Position numbers and translations under genes: made by a program
Origin: Prorocentrum cordatum
Lineage: Eukaryota; Sar; Dinophyceae; Prorocentrales; Prorocentraceae
Length of the DNA: 64,000 nucleotides
Direction: 5' to 3'
NCBI GenBank assembly: GCA_963575745.1
Contig: CAUYUJ010022404.1
Span: 52,501-116,500, forward strand
Notes under the pieces: model-generated
Told to the model about the DNA's origin: nothing
Seen by the model: the letters and a program-made list of their open reading frames with translations, nothing else
The model's database searches: none
Part shown: positions 1 to 12,494 of the stretch, piece after piece
Position numbering within the stretch: position 1 is the first letter of the stretch
Layout of the letters: each line of letters starts with the position of its first letter

Positions 1-48
1 GCGCCGTGGCCTCGGCCGCGGGCGTGTGTCGGCCGAGGAGGACGAATA

Positions 49-172
49 AGAGGAGGAGGAGGAGGAGGAGGAGGAGGAGGAGGAGGAGGAGGAGGAGGAG
101 GACGAGGAGGAGGAGGGGCGAGGAGGAGGAGGAGGGGCGAGGAGGAGGAGGGGCGAGGAGGAGGGGCGAGAA
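49..172 (+). repeat. (GGA)n microsatellite
   Basis: Near-pure GGA/GAG trinucleotides with GGGGCGA interruptions toward the 3' end. Open reading frames here are only poly-Glu, poly-Gly or poly-Arg artefacts. Confidence 0.95.
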
Positions 173-197
173 GGAGTAGGAGCGAGGAGTAAGGATT

Positions 198-1084
<887 letters not shown>

Positions 1085-1194
1085 AGGATGAGAGGGATGA
1101 GTGTTGTGCTGTCTTTGGCCTCTCTTGGAGGCCTCGTCCGCGGTCGTATGGCGATCTTGGGCTCCTTTTTGGCTGCCTTAGAGCGTCGGAAACC

Positions 1195-1425
1195 CGCAAC
1201 GGCGAGATCGCTAATGGTTTTCAATAGGCGTAGGAATATTCTTGTTTTGTTCATGTTGGGACCCTCTTGGGGGCTCACTTCAGGCTCTCTTTGGGCGTCT
1301 TGGGGGCCTCTTGGGCCGTTTTGAGGCCACCTTGGGGGTATGGGGGCGATCTTGGGGCGACTCGGGGTCCTCTCGGATTATCGTGGGGCAATTTTGGGGT
1401 TCTCTTGGTCTGTTTGGGTGCCTTC
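1195..1425 (+). repeat. TTGGG-rich array, copy 1, with AT-richer core
   Basis: Degenerate 10-15-nt units of the type CTTGGGGGCCTCTTGGGCCG run from about 1243 to 1425. They are preceded by an AT-richer segment (1195-1242) that loosely resembles the core found in other copies of this family. It lies just downstream of a GAT microsatellite. Confidence 0.75.
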
Positions 1426-1820
1426 TTACGTTCCGACAGTTGCATCGTGAACGCGCAGGAACACGTGACAACACACGACAAGCCTCCGAACTCGAGGCTT
1501 CGGGCCTCTGAAACAGAGTATTACAATTCTCGACTCTGAGGGACCTGGGCCGCCCCCTTCATGCAGGAACCGCCGCCCGCCTCTCGGTTGCCCCAGCAAG
1601 TGAAGGATGCCATCATACGAATTCTGGCCAGTTTGTGGTGCGATCGCAGATTCTGGGCTACCAACACCCGCCCGTGTACGCTCTTGATGCTAGGGCCCTC
1701 CAAGCCACCGCTGGACTCCTTGACTCGGCCTTGCTCGCCCCCGTGGCCTGGGTCCACAGAGCCGCCCTAGGGCGCCGCCCGGCCTGACAACCGTGCCAGC
1801 TGTTTCCCGGCGGTGTCCGG
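1426..1820. other. Unassigned GC-rich DNA
   Basis: No repeat and no convincing gene. A short + frame at 1561-1770 is protein-like in places but matches no family I can name; it could be upstream remains of the element at 1821-2573. Confidence 0.4.
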
Positions 1821-2573
1821 ATGGTCTCTGGCCCTGGTTTGGATCTTCGCGCGGCCGCGGCCGTTATTTGGGCCAGCGCTTTCGACGGATCCCCTGACCT
1901 CGGGCGGCACGTTCTCCGCTTCTGTGCTCGGGCGAGGTGTCGCACCGAATGGGCTGGTATTGGGCGGCGCAAGGACGAAAAAGGTATCGGTGACGTTTGC
2001 GTTGAGACTCAGAGCAATCCTGTCTGGACTCAGTGGGCCTACTCCCTGGTTTCCAGGCAGCGTTAGCGGCTCCGGATGTGGCGCAGCGGCGGCACGTGGG
2101 CCCCGACCCGCCGGCATGTCCCAGCCGGGGGGTCGCGTGCCCGGTGCCCGTGGTGTCACGCCGCCTGGTGCTCCACCCGGCATCTTCTCGCAGACTGCCC
2201 CAAGTTCGCCCTGGACCGCCGTCGCCCCGAGAGGGGGTGCCGATTGCCCCTGGGCTGGTGGAGGACGGTGCCGCGGGTCATCTCCGTCTGGGTCACGCGC
2301 GCTGCGGGCCCCCACCCGCCTGCCTGGGCCCGCCTGCAGGTGGCGGCCTGGTGGCTGGCCTTGGCCATCTTCGAGGCGGGCGTCAGAAAGGCGCGCGAGG
2401 AGGCACCCCGGCCTCCCCCGCGGGGCGTCCCTGGTCGCCCCCCCCGAGGACGGCGCCAGCGCTGCGCCGCAGGGTTGGCGGCGGCAGGATGCTGGGGTGG
2501 TGGCGGCGGAAGCGGCCTGGCCGCACCTCCCCCCTCTCCCTCGCCCTCGCCTCTCGGGTGGCTACGTGGCTGA
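1821..2573 (+). pseudogene. Possible LINE ORF2 tail with CCHC-like finger
   Basis: One + frame is open from 1821 to 2063, broken by a TAG at 2064-2066, and open again to 2573. After the stop it holds CPWCHAAWCSTRHLLADCP, a C-x2-C-x9-H-x4-C arrangement like the zinc-binding segment that ends many non-LTR retrotransposon ORF2 proteins. No reverse transcriptase motif was found upstream, so this could be a 5'-truncated and decayed insertion. The match is short, and the surrounding frame is rich in Arg, Pro and Ala, as any frame is in this GC-rich DNA. The alternative is a chance reading of noncoding sequence. Confidence 0.3.
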
Positions 2574-2960
2574 CCTGGCGCTGGGGCCTGGCCTCCCAGA
2601 GGGGCGCGGCCCCTTTCGCCTCCTGCTTGGCCGGCGGCCCTCCCGCAGCTGGTTTCGTAGGCCGCCCGTGGCAGGCACTTCACCTGGCCGCGGCGGCCGC
2701 TTTCGCTGCTATTTTTTGGCTATGTGCCAATTGCATGCCGACAGAGGCAACGCCACAGGCGCTTGCGCCCAGCGCGCCCATCGCTATTGCAGCCTCCGCC
2801 TGAGGCCGCTTCATTTCGCGCCTCGGGACATTGTGGTGGACATTGAGCAGGTATGGTGTGATGGAGGGGATGGAGGCTGGAAAAGGACAGGTGGAAGGAT
2901 GGAAAAGCAGGGGGGGATCGAGACACTGACCGAGGCAAGGCTGGATGCGCGGAAGGGGTG
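2574..2960. other. Unassigned GC-rich DNA
   Basis: Several frames are open only because the sequence is GC-rich; no domain was recognised. Composition drifts to purine-rich after about 2880, leading into the next microsatellite. Confidence 0.4.
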
Positions 2961-2970
2961 ACGAATTGAA

Positions 2971-3215
2971 GACGGAGAGGGTTGAGGAGGAGGAAAGGGA
3001 GGAAAAGGGGAGGAAAAGGAGGGGGAAACGAAACGGAAAAAGGAGGAACATGAGGAGGAGGAGGAGGAGGAGGAGGAGGAGGAGGAGGAGGAGGAGGAGG
3101 AGGAGGAGGAGGAGGAGGAGGAGGAGGCGGAGGAGGCGGAGGAGGCGGAGGAGGCGGAGGAGGCGGAGGAGACCCTTGGGCGCCTTGGGAGCGCTCTTGG
3201 GGCCATCTCGGAGGA
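2971..3215 (+). repeat. (GGA)n/(GGAGGC)n microsatellite plus short TTGGG array
   Basis: Purine-rich lead-in, pure GGA from about 3050, then GGAGGC hexamers to about 3171. It is immediately followed by three or four TTGGG-type units (3172-3215), the same microsatellite-then-array order seen elsewhere in the window. Confidence 0.9.
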
Positions 3216-3526
3216 GATCGATCAAACAAGAGGGGAGCTTAAATTAGGCACCCCCCCAAGAGGCCAACATGGGGCCAAAACCATAGTAAAACCAATGATT
3301 AGGGCTTCGTCGCCGAGGCCTTTTTGGACGCTCCGACCGCTCGCGGAACGCCCCGTCCAGGTCCAGGGGAGGGGGTAGGGACAGGGGTCAAGACCCCCTC
3401 CCCGCCCGCAAGCCGTGTCGCTCACTCCCACCCGCCCTCCCAACACATACGTAGCACCCGAGTTTGGCCCGAGCCTCAGCATATTCAGCAGTCGTCTTTG
3501 GTTGGGCAGCTACTGGGGGCCAATCC
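3216..3526. other. Unassigned DNA upstream of the CCG array
   Basis: No gene recognised. Positions 3270-3310 contain CCAATGATTAGGGCTTCG, resembling the AT-rich core of the TTGGG arrays (compare about 59500). Confidence 0.4.
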
Positions 3527-3750
3527 GCCGCCGCCGCCTGCCGCCGCCGCCGCCGCCGCCGCCTGCCGCCGCCGCCGCCCCCGCCGCCGCAGCCGCCGCC
3601 GCAAACCGCCGCCGCCGCCGCTGCCCGCCACCGCCACCGCCGCCGCCGCCGCAGCCGCCGCCGCCGCCGCTGCCGCCCCCGCCGCCCCCGCCGCCGCCGC
3701 CGCAGCCGCCGCAGCCGCCGCCACCGCCGCCGCAGCCGCCGCAGCCGCCA
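3527..3750 (+). repeat. (CCG)n microsatellite
   Basis: About 220 nt of CCG/GCC trinucleotides with occasional CAG, CTG and CCA variants. Confidence 0.95.
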
Positions 3751-3751
3751 A

Positions 3752-3879
3752 GTGTACTCTGTATTGTTTTTTGACAGGGATGGTGGAGGGGGGGCTGCAT
3801 CGGGTTGGCTGCGAATGTTCCGAATTTGGAGGCAGAGTGTGTTTTGTATTGTTTTTTACCAGGGATGGTGGGGGGGGTG
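3752..3879 (+). repeat. Two copies of an 85-nt-spaced repeat
   Basis: Two close copies of a segment with TGTATTGTTTTTT, then CAGGGATGGTGG and a G-run, at 3752-3794 and 3837-3879. The sequence between them differs, so this is a partial tandem duplication. Confidence 0.75.
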
Positions 3880-4265
3880 TTGTCATGGACCCTGGTTGGC
3901 CCCCAGTCGCCTGGGGGAGGGGGTGTTTACTAATAGGGAACAGTGATAGACCCTTCCCCGAAGGGGGTGGAAGAGGAAACGCCTTGGACCACCTACGCCA
4001 AGAGGGCTGGTGGGAGTCTTGCGCGCCCCGCGCGCGGTTGCAAATTTGTTCGCCGAGTCGTCAGCGATTGCACGTCGAGATTTGTGCGCGCATGCCATAG
4101 ATTGCGTCAGTTCTTGGTTCCACGCGACGTTCCGGCGTTCGTTGCCTGCGAGCGGGGGGGGACGGGGCAAGGGTGAGCGGGGCACAGAGGTGATAATGAA
4201 GGAATTGATGCGCGGTAAGAGCGTGGCCAAATTGGGGAGTCGAGGGAGGTTTCGGCGCGCCTTAC
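3880..4265. other. No feature recognised
   Basis: Mixed-composition DNA with no repeat, RNA gene or domain-bearing frame that I can identify. Confidence 0.4.
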
Positions 4266-4440
4266 TGTGCCTTTGATGTGCCTTGATGTGCCCGTACAGT
4301 GCCCATTCATGTGCCCCTTTTTGTGCCCATTAATGTGCCCCTTGAGTTGCCCCGTAATGTGTCCTACTGTGCCCCTTAATCCCCTTAGTGTGTGCCTTAA
4401 GGTGTCCTTTACTGCGCCCCTGAAGGCGCCCTGGAATGTG
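4266..4440 (+). repeat. TGTGCCCCTT tandem repeat
   Basis: About 14 degenerate units of 11-13 nt built on TGTGCCCCTTAATG. The Cys/Pro-rich translation (repeated MCP) follows from the unit and is not taken as a protein. Confidence 0.85.
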
Positions 4441-5490
4441 TCCGCGCACGGTGCCCATTTCAGGGGAATTCTCTTCAGGGGCTTCAGTGCGAGGACCGTT
4501 GGCCGCGTTTGGGCCGAACGGGAACGGGGCCCTGGCACCGTCGCGCGGCCTGGGCGAGGGGGTGGCGAGAGGCAGGGCAGCAATGGGCGCGAGAGCGCAG
4601 AAGCGGAGGGAGCGGCGCCGGCGGGATGGGGCAGGCGGCGCGCGAGCGGAGGGGCTGTCTGCGACCCTCTGCCCCCCCTCGACGTCCCCGCTGCCCCCCC
4701 CGCTCAGCGATGCGGCAGCGCCGTGCGCTCGTTTCAAGGCGCTCTTCAGTTTTTCCTGATGGCCGCCTGAGGCCCCGCCTTCCTGTGCCCTGTCTCCCTA
4801 ATGAAAGCTGTGCGTAGCCCGCCTAGCTTTTGGCGGAAGAGGCTCGCTCTCGCCCCGCAGATCAAACCAACAAATCAGTTTTTCCTGATCCTCGAGCCCC
4901 GCGTTTTGCTTGCCGCGGTGCCGAGTTTGGACGTGCCTATCATGGATCATGGACCTTTTGGGTCCATGGCGCGGCGTTCTGGACGCCCGCCTGTGCCTTT
5001 CCCCGAACGGCCCCGTGTGTCGTGAACCCCGCGCCCCCTTCTCGGCAGCCTCGTTAGATTCGGGGCACGTCGCTTCGCTTTTCAGCGTCGCCTCTTTCGA
5101 CGGCTCGCTCTTCAAATTTAGATCGTATGGTCAGTTGGTTTATGCTTTAGATCTATGATGTAACGCAACATAGACAAGTTAAATTTGGGTTTCGTTGGCG
5201 TGTTTGCATGTTGGGCTTATTTGCGTGCTTCGTTTCTGGATTACGTCCAATCTTGAGTATCCAGAATAACTCCTGGATGTATTTACACGCTCGCGTCCGG
5301 TACTACTACCTTCTTTTTGTCGTACCGCGTAACTCAAACTAGATTATCTGCCATCGTTCTGTATCTTCTCCCTGGTGCCCGCAGGACGCCACATACACAT
5401 ACTTCATGTATCCGTCCCTCTCGGTCCCTCCTCGTGCGGCTCGTGCGCGCCGCCGCTAGCGGGGCAACCTTGAGTTAAACCGCGGCCTGC
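4441..5490. other. No gene recognised
   Basis: GC-rich to about 5050, then more balanced. The string CAGTTTTTCCTGAT occurs twice (about 4747 and 4880), suggesting a minor duplication. No domain-bearing frame was found. Confidence 0.4.
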
Positions 5491-5515
5491 TTGTGAAATG
5501 CGGCCCGTGTGCGCT

Positions 5516-5800
5516 TTGCACGCCCTTCTCCCTCGCCCCTCTCTCCCCCTCTCTCTCCCCTCTCTCCCCTTCCGCCTTCCTCCCTCCTCGCTCCCTTCTC
5601 CTCCCCCTTCTCCCTCTCGCCTCTCCTTCCCCCTGCCCTCCCCCTCCTCCTTCCCGCCCTCCGCTGCCTTCCCGCCCTCGCCTGCCTCCCCCCCCACCCC
5701 TCCCTGCTCTTCCCGCCCGAGGGCGGACGAGGGAAAGGGCGTGGGTGAGGACGAAAGGGGGAGGGAGGGAACGGGGGGCGGGGTGGACGAAGGAGTGGAG
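5516..5800. repeat. Pyrimidine tract followed by purine tract
   Basis: CCT/CTC-rich low complexity from 5516 to about 5712, switching to GGGA-rich sequence up to about 5800. The strand switch could let the two halves pair imperfectly. Confidence 0.8.
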
Positions 5801-5960
5801 TGGAGTGGACCCCATCGCGAGTGCGATCCTAGCGAAGCAACCGATTGCATTGCGCCCTTCTCTCACGTCACGCCTGCGCCAGCCTGACTCAGGTATGGGA
5901 TGTTACGCCCTCTGCCTGGGAGATGTCCCCTGCCATGCATCGTAGAACTGCCCGCCGTAC

Positions 5961-6106
5961 TTGACATGGTTGTGAGCTTCACCATTATTGTGAGCTGAAA
6001 GCCACTCAGGTCCCTCGCGGCACAACACTGACCTTGACATGGTTGTGAACTTCACCGTTATTGTGAGCTGAAAAGCCACTCAGGTCCCTCGCGGCACAAC
6101 GCTGAC
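5961..6106 (+). repeat. 73-nt tandem duplication
   Basis: Two adjacent copies (5961-6033 and 6034-6106) that each start TTGACATGGTTGTGA and end GGCACAAC(A/G)CTGAC, differing at a few positions only. Confidence 0.95.
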
Positions 6107-7499
6107 TGTCATACCATACCGTAAAAACTGAACGCGTGCGCCACAACACTATGTGCGACGCGAAAATTGAACAACCAAGTTGAATGGTACAACGCACCTT
6201 TGAACACCGAGTGTACTTATAAGCCCACAACACCAAGCGCAGAGCTTTACTGTGAAGAACGGAAGCCGACCCGAGTATACGAGTAAAATCTCCTGGCACC
6301 GCTGGAAACCAGCGGCTGGGCGAACGGTTAGACAGGATCCACCCGAACCTTACTGCCGAGCCACAATCCACCCACCAAAGGCGTCAAGTAGCTTCACAAC
6401 AGCCGCCCGCGTCAGGCCGCGCAGGGAATCTGAAATCCGGCGCTTCCGCTATGACCTCCACAATTGCCACACTGAGCGAAAGTGAAATGAACAATAGAAA
6501 TACACAGTGCGAACATGAGAGCGAAGTGACCAAACAATACAAATTGATTGCCACAAAATAGAATACAAATGAAAATATGTGAAGGCCCCAAAAAGGTAGT
6601 ACGCCTGAGGTGGGCACGGAGAAGGGCCATTCGGCACCGTGCCCACCCCAGGGCGGACCGCGGCGTAGAAGCACAGGACCCGACACAACAGGTGCAGGAA
6701 CCAGTTAAGCACGGAGAGGAGCCCGAACAACGTGAACCCGACCCGATCTGTCTTCGGAGAGTGCTCCACGGTCGACACCTTCAACAACAAAATTGCCGAG
6801 CCTAGCTTTCCTCGTCCTTAGCAAACCCCAAATAGAACCGAGGAGTGTGTCCACGGCGCCGTTGAGGAGTCCACAAGCACGCGACGATGACGCGACGAGG
6901 GCGGGGGCGAGGGCCGACCATGCGCTAAAAAGGGCTATGGGGGGCACGCGCGCCGCTTGTGCTTGCGGGGTGGACGAAGGAAGGGGAGGGAGGAAGAGGG
7001 AGGCGGAAGCAGTGGGGAACCCTTCGGAGGAAGGAGGCAAACATTTGGTTTTCGGCACATCCGTCGACGACCTTTCTACATGCTCGCACAAGTAAGAAAA
7101 CATTGAACAACACACATCGTCATATCAATGCTCCGTCACGCAAATGTTAAAGACGAATGTGCGCGACGCTCAGGCGAGAGCCACATCTTGAAAACCACCC
7201 GCCCTCCATCCGTGAACCTGCTGCAAATTTTAACTTTCAGGGGCATACGTCGTGAGGAAGTCTGAGGCGAAGCGCCCGGCCCGCCCTACCGACACGACTC
7301 GGGGTGCGACAGGGAGGAGTTATTGATAAGGAAAAGGGATGGAGGAGGCCTTGGGTCCACAGAGCCGCACTCGACTGTGCCGAGAGAAGCGATGGTGCCC
7401 CTCCGGCAGTTTTGTGTAGGCGGCCGCCTCTAGAGACCGCGGCGGACCAGCGGCGGAGTCAAAGGGCCAGCTGGTCTCCGCGATAGAAAGCCACGGTGG
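6107..7499. other. No gene recognised
   Basis: About 1.4 kb of mixed composition without a convincing domain on either strand. At 7249-7265 the string GAGGAAGTCTGAGGCG resembles the repeated word of the satellite at 53765-55340. Confidence 0.4.
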
Positions 7500-7911
7500 G
7501 AAGGAGGGGGAGGAGGGTCAGTTGATGGTGGGAGGGGGAAAAAGGGGGGGGTGAGGGGGGGAGAGGCCCCGGGGGAGGAGGAGGTGGGCGGAGAGGAAGG
7601 GAACGAGGAAAAGGGTGGGTAGGAGAGGGGAAGGAGGGGGGTATGGAACGGGGGGGGGACAACGATGGAAGGGAATGAAGATGAGGAAGGGAGAAGGAGG
7701 AGGAGGAGGAGGAGGAAAAGAAGGGGAGGACGGGGTTAGGAGGAATAGGTGGATGAGAAGGAGTGAGGAGGAGAAGGAGGAGGAGGAGGATGAGGATGAG
7801 GAGGGATGATGGTGATAATGATGTTGATGATGCTGCTGATTATGATGAGGATGATGATGAGGATGAGGATCATGATGCTGATGCTGATGCTGATGATGAT
7901 CATGATGATGC

Positions 7912-7953
<42 letters not shown>

Positions 7954-8066
7954 GGAAGGTGATGATGACGGTGATGATGATGATGCTGATGCTGTTGCTG
8001 CTGCTGATGATTCTGATGATGATGATGATGATGCTGATGATGATGCTGCTGCTGATGATGATGATC

Positions 8067-8106
<40 letters not shown>

Positions 8107-8114
8107 GGATGATG

Positions 8115-8163
<49 letters not shown>

Positions 8164-8190
8164 CGATGCTGAGTCTGATCATGATAATTA
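7500..8190 (+). repeat. Purine-rich tract and (GAT)n microsatellite
   Basis: GGGA-rich low complexity (7500-7805) grades into GAT/GCT trinucleotides (7806-8190). The reverse frame reads as a His-rich tract purely because of the CAT complement. Confidence 0.95.
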
Positions 8191-8257
8191 ATCGCCTCGC
8201 CCAATCCGCTGGCCCATCTTGCATCACTGGTGCTGTAGGTTTGTATGTTCGTGGCGA

Positions 8258-8455
8258 AAGGAGGAGGACGAGGAGGAGGAGGAAGAGGTGGGGATGAGGA
8301 TGAGGAGGAGGTCTCTGGAAGAGGGAAGCAAGAAGGAAGGGCTGGTGAGACGATAGGAGGCCTCTCGGGGGCCTCTTGGCGGTATTTCTGGGTCCTCCTG
8401 GGGCGTCACGGGGGCCTCTTGGGGGCCTCTTGGGGCCTTTCGGGGGAGGGAATGC
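8258..8455 (+). repeat. (GGA)n run then TTGGG array, copy 3
   Basis: GGA trinucleotides at 8258-8315, followed by degenerate GGGGGCCTCTTGG units at about 8358-8447. The LINE fragment begins directly afterwards. Confidence 0.85.
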
Positions 8456-10280
8456 CATTCGATTTCAACGACGTTCGAGGCGTGTTTGTAGCCGAGTCTG
8501 AGGAGCCAGAGGACACCGACTCGTTCGCTTCTCGGACTCCACGAAACACCAAACCCCTCGGGCTGAAAAGCGCTGACTGTAAGATCACTACGAACGTAGC
8601 GGTTTGGAACCTCACCCTCGCCGCGCCCCTGGCAGTAGGCCCAGTTCAGTGGGATTTCGAGGTGGGTCGCAACTTCGGCTTTAATGCGATCGAGCTTGAT
8701 GCAGCAGCAAGGGCCACGGGAATGGACGAGAACGTGTGTGCACGCCTCCCTCTCTTAATTTCTTTTGACTACTCCCAGGCTTCCCCCTCCATTGCCCATG
8801 ACTGGTTCGACGTGCCTCTCTCCTCTCTTGCTCTTCCTGCGCCTCTTTTTTTCTGCTTCGTATCATCTACACCCATGTATGTTGCTACGGGTTTCTCGGG
8901 TCGCACGTTCAGGTCTTGTTTTTGATCATGTCGGGGATTGTGCAGGGATGTCCTGCGTCGGGGGTGACGCGTAGCCTAGCATCTCATCCGTTTAAGGTCC
9001 ACTTTAGGAGGCTGGTGATCGAACCGGAACTGGGGATCGTGCGTGTGCTGACGAGGGGGATGTGATTCATTCGATTCAATCCTTGTCCGAGCTGCATCGT
9101 TTTTTAAGGTCTCGGACAGAGCAGCTGGTCTCAAACTCAAGCGGAGGAAATGCGTGATCGTTCGACTCTCGGGCAGTTTCTGCAAGGGCCTCGAGACCAA
9201 GATCCGCGAATGGATCGTCTGCTGCGCCCGAGTGGGAAGACTTAAGATCGCAAGCGCGCTCGTATATCTCTGACTGGTGCTCGGGCCTGGTGCGGCGGGT
9301 GATGCGTGGGCCGCGCCTGTGTCCAAATGCCAACTTCGCACCTTCCTTATTGCCGATTCCCGCGCCCCGACCTCCATTTGTGCCGTCCTCTACTCCCGAC
9401 GTGCTGTGGCGACTCTTTCGCGCGTGGGCCAATTCCACCTCCAGCCTGAGAAGCTCCAGGCTCGAGAGCATGTCAACCTCGCCGCGGTATATGCTGTGCC
9501 GCACTGTGCGTTGAGCTTCGTTTGTTTTGTTGGCCCTCCACGCTTGGGGTGGGCCGCGTTTTACGAGTGCGCGTGTCGCGAACCTTGCGGCGCTCATCAG
9601 ATGTGTGCTGCAGACATTCCCAGAACGGGAAGAGATTAAGTCTTCGCTCGAGCGAACAGCGTTCGAACTCCCCCCGCTGGTCCAAGCGTTGCGCGGGAAG
9701 CTGGGACCCAGCTTTTGGGAGAATTCGTCGATCGTGGCCCAGCTTCGCGATGCAATGCGCGGCTTCCCCACTCGCCCGAAGTGGAGAAAGGCCGGCGAGA
9801 TAGCGGCCGCAGAAGCGAGGAAGGTCTTCGGCGAAGGAGACAGGAAACTCCAGAGGAGAGCTGCTGCCTCTTTGCAACTGTCGCTCTTTCCTGATCCACT
9901 AGAGCCGCTCTTCGCTGCGCGTCTGCAGAAATACTACCCCAACGAACACACGACAATCCGAGACATCCCCTGGACCTTGATGCGATCCACGCTTCGTTCC
10001 ATGGGCAGTTCCTGGTCGACGGCCGTGCTGAAATCACTTTGTGGAGGGTGGACCACAGTGTCCAGATTCCATAACGCCGACCATGAAAATTCAGATGGTA
10101 GGTTTTGTTGCCCATTTCCGCTCTGCCCTCGCTTTGACTGTTCGTCGCCCCGTTCCCTCCTGCCCCATTGCTCTCTTCGGTCTTGCTCAACCATCTTCCC
10201 AGAATTTCATGTATGGTTGCAGTCTTCTTCCTGTACAATCATATCAGTCGATCGCCTCGTGGCCATTGTGGAGCGCTAAC
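8455..10280 (+). mobile_element. Degenerate LINE (non-LTR) ORF2, reverse transcriptase
   Basis: A non-LTR reverse transcriptase can be followed across shifting + frames. Frame 1 (8455-8925) carries NTKPLGLKSADCK and FDYSQASPSIAHDWF, the latter matching RT motif A. A slip at about 8922 moves to frame 3, which carries GIVQGCPASG, RT motif B. Near 9045 the expected catalytic ADD region reads CADEG, so a catalytic Asp is lost. Frame 1 at 9121-9160 gives AAGLKLKRRKC (motif D), then a TGA at 9271-9273 within what is normally a YLGF-type motif, followed by LGPGA. From about 9527, frame 2 stays open to 10279 and covers the helical C-terminal region, including a Trp-Thr-Thr segment. I see no N-terminal endonuclease, so the copy is 5'-truncated. 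With at least two frameshifts, one stop and a damaged active site it cannot be functional. Confidence 0.88.
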
Positions 10281-10424
10281 ACAGGACACCATAGCTGTCT
10301 TGCCACAGGTGTGAGCTCAGCTGTGGCGCAATCCTACATAGGTAGATACGTCGCGAAGCTGAACCCATGTCCGCCTCGGCTACGCGCCAGGGGCAGGGGG
10401 AGGGCGGGGGGGAATGAGCAGTAG

Positions 10425-10790
10425 GAGGACGAGGATCATGGGAATCGGAGGAGCAGAAAATGAAGGACGCGGAGGAGGACGCGGATGGTGATGATGATGA
10501 TGATGACGATGATGATGGTGATGCTGATGCTGATGCTGATGCTGATGCTGCTGCTGCTGATGATGATGATGATGGTGCTGATGCTGAGGGTGATGGTGAT
10601 GGTGGTGATGATGATGCTGGTGCTGATGGTGATGCTGATGCTGATGCTGATGATGCTGATGATGCTGCTGCTGATGATGATGCTGTTGATGATGGTGATG
10701 CTGATGATGATGATGATAATGAGGAGGAGGAGGAGGAGGAGGAGGAGGAGGAGGAGGAGGAGAAGGAGTAGGAGGAGAAGGCGGGGCTGG
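10425..10790 (+). repeat. (GAT)n/(GCT)n then (GGA)n microsatellite
   Basis: Compound trinucleotide repeat: GAT with many GCT units (10485-10715), then pure GGA (10716-10765). Confidence 0.95.
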
Positions 10791-11027
10791 GACGGGATTG
10801 ACTACATCGCGGGTGCTCCCGCGCTCGGCGCGACGGCCGCGGCGCTGCCAGGAGAGTTGACGACTCCAGACAGCGGGGGTGCGCAGGGCACCGAAAACAG
10901 CCAGACCCCACGAAGGGGCCAAGCGCGAGCCCAAAAAGGGCCCCAGCCCAGGAGGCCCAGTGAAGCGAACCACCACAGAAACCCAGCCACCGTCTAGAAG
11001 CCGTCCGCCCCCCCGGAGGCCTCCCCC
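10791..11027. other. Unassigned DNA downstream of the minus-strand pseudogene
   Basis: Follows the stop codon of the minus-strand gene remnant at 11028-12460, so it would be its 3' flank. No motif was recognised. Confidence 0.4.
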
Positions 11028-12460
11028 TCACTGCTCCACTCCTTCCTCGGCAGCCTTCTCGACCACACCTATGGCGGCCTTTTTCAAGCTGTCGATGTGG
11101 TCGACCATGGGAGTGATCGTGGCACTGTCGATGACCCCCATCTTCGGCAACACCTGCGCCTGCTCGGTCTGCTGGGCCAGCAAGGACTCCCTCTCGACAG
11201 CGTTCGACGTCGACGTCGTGAAGGCAGGCGCCTCAGGGAGTTCGCCAACCTTGCGCTCGTCGTCCTCGAGCGCGAGCGCGCAGTCCAGGATGGTGCACTG
11301 GGCGAGGTCCTCAAACGAGTCCACCATCTCGTCAACCCCGACCTTGACGTCCGTGCCCACGCAGCCCTTGCCCTCGGTGCGCTCTGAGCCGAGGGCCCCC
11401 TCCATCTTCTCCTGTTCCTTTTCGCTGGTGCCGCCCAGCGAGCAGAGCAAACCAGGGGTAGGAGGCCCCTCGACCCCGTGTTTGCTGGGCATGCGGTCAT
11501 TCTTCTTGGATCCATTCTTGTTCGTCTGCTTCTTCTGCTTGTTCTTGAAGCCTTGCTGCGACGACTGGCCTCCTGTCGAAGACGCGGTCGTCTCATCGTT
11601 CACATGCTCGAAACAGCCCTCGAAGTCGGAATTCGCCACCGCCTCGGCCTCGGGGTCGCACTCCGAGATCATCTCGCTCAACTCGTACTTGTCGCCATCC
11701 TTGAGGAAAGACCGAAAGCACGGGGACTCCCCGGGGTCTGACCACTGCATGCCCGTGCCGCTCACCTCGCCAGAGCCCTGTCCAGGTCGCTGAGCTGCTC
11801 GACGCAGCCCTGCTTCGTCAAGGCCTTGATCTCGACAAGGTCCAGAAGCAGGGCCTCCTCCTTCGTGAGGCCCTGGTTCTTGTCCTGGTTTTCCTTCGCG
11901 CTGATGTCCGCCGCCGGCTCCGCCTTCTTGACACGGGCTTTCGCCTCGAACAGCTTGCGCGCCAGCGCCCGCTTCAGCATAGCCTGCTACTTGCTTTGCT
12001 CCAGCTTTTGCTTCTCCTGCTTGTCCTTGATGGCACGGCGACGCCTGGGATTCAACCTCTGGGCTTCCGCCGCGTCGCACTTCGTGTCCACCTTCTTTGG
12101 CTTCGTCCGAACTGGCGTCTTGGGCCTCGAATGGCGGCACTCCTGCCACCATAGGATCCCAGGGTGCCTGTCCAGGACCTCCCTGTTCATATCCAGGTTG
12201 AGCTCCTGGATCCGCCCCACCTGGGAGATGCCCTCCTGAAAACCCCACCAGCCTGTCGACGACATCCTAGCCGTAGCCAACAACGATGGGGACCGACGAA
12301 TCTGGGCCAGCACCAAAGCCCTTCACGAAGGAGTTGAACTTCTCGCCCAAATCGTGCGAGATGATGGCGCTGTGCACGAACAGCTGGTAGCGCACGGATA
12401 GCATCAGGCCACCGTGGCTCGGCAGCGCTGCGCCGCTGCGAATCGCGCGCTGCCACCGCT
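11028..12460 (-). pseudogene. Broken minus-strand protein gene, unknown family
   Basis: I do not recognise the family. Reading the minus strand from about 12460 down, codon-like sequence passes through three segments: a hydrophobic piece (SVRYQLFVHSAIISHDLGEK) ending in a stop near 12267; a Lys/Arg/Glu-rich piece (about 12240-11762) with an in-frame TAG at 11987-11989 between EQSK and QAMLKRALARK; and a third piece to the stop at 11028 with ESPCFRSFLKDGDKYELSEM and SDFEGCFEHVNDETT. The middle piece is predicted helical and highly charged. The last piece is acidic, with a Lys/Asn-rich stretch (KNKQKKQTNKNGSKK). Changes of frame near 12260 and 11765 plus the internal stop indicate decay, although unrecognised introns could explain part of it. 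The bias toward sensible amino acids over more than 1 kb argues against chance. It could be a retroelement ORF1. Confidence 0.5.
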
Positions 12461-12494
12461 CCCTTGAGCGCGCGGCGGCTTGATCCAAAATTGC

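Noticed and set aside
7806-8190. Poly-His protein on the minus strand
   Set aside because: His codons (CAT) are the complement of ATG in the GAT repeat; no flanking domain.
11740-11765. 21-nt GT...AG mini-intron in the minus-strand remnant
   Set aside because: GTGAG...TGCAG is present, but removing it does not join the two frames and it is too short for normal splicing.
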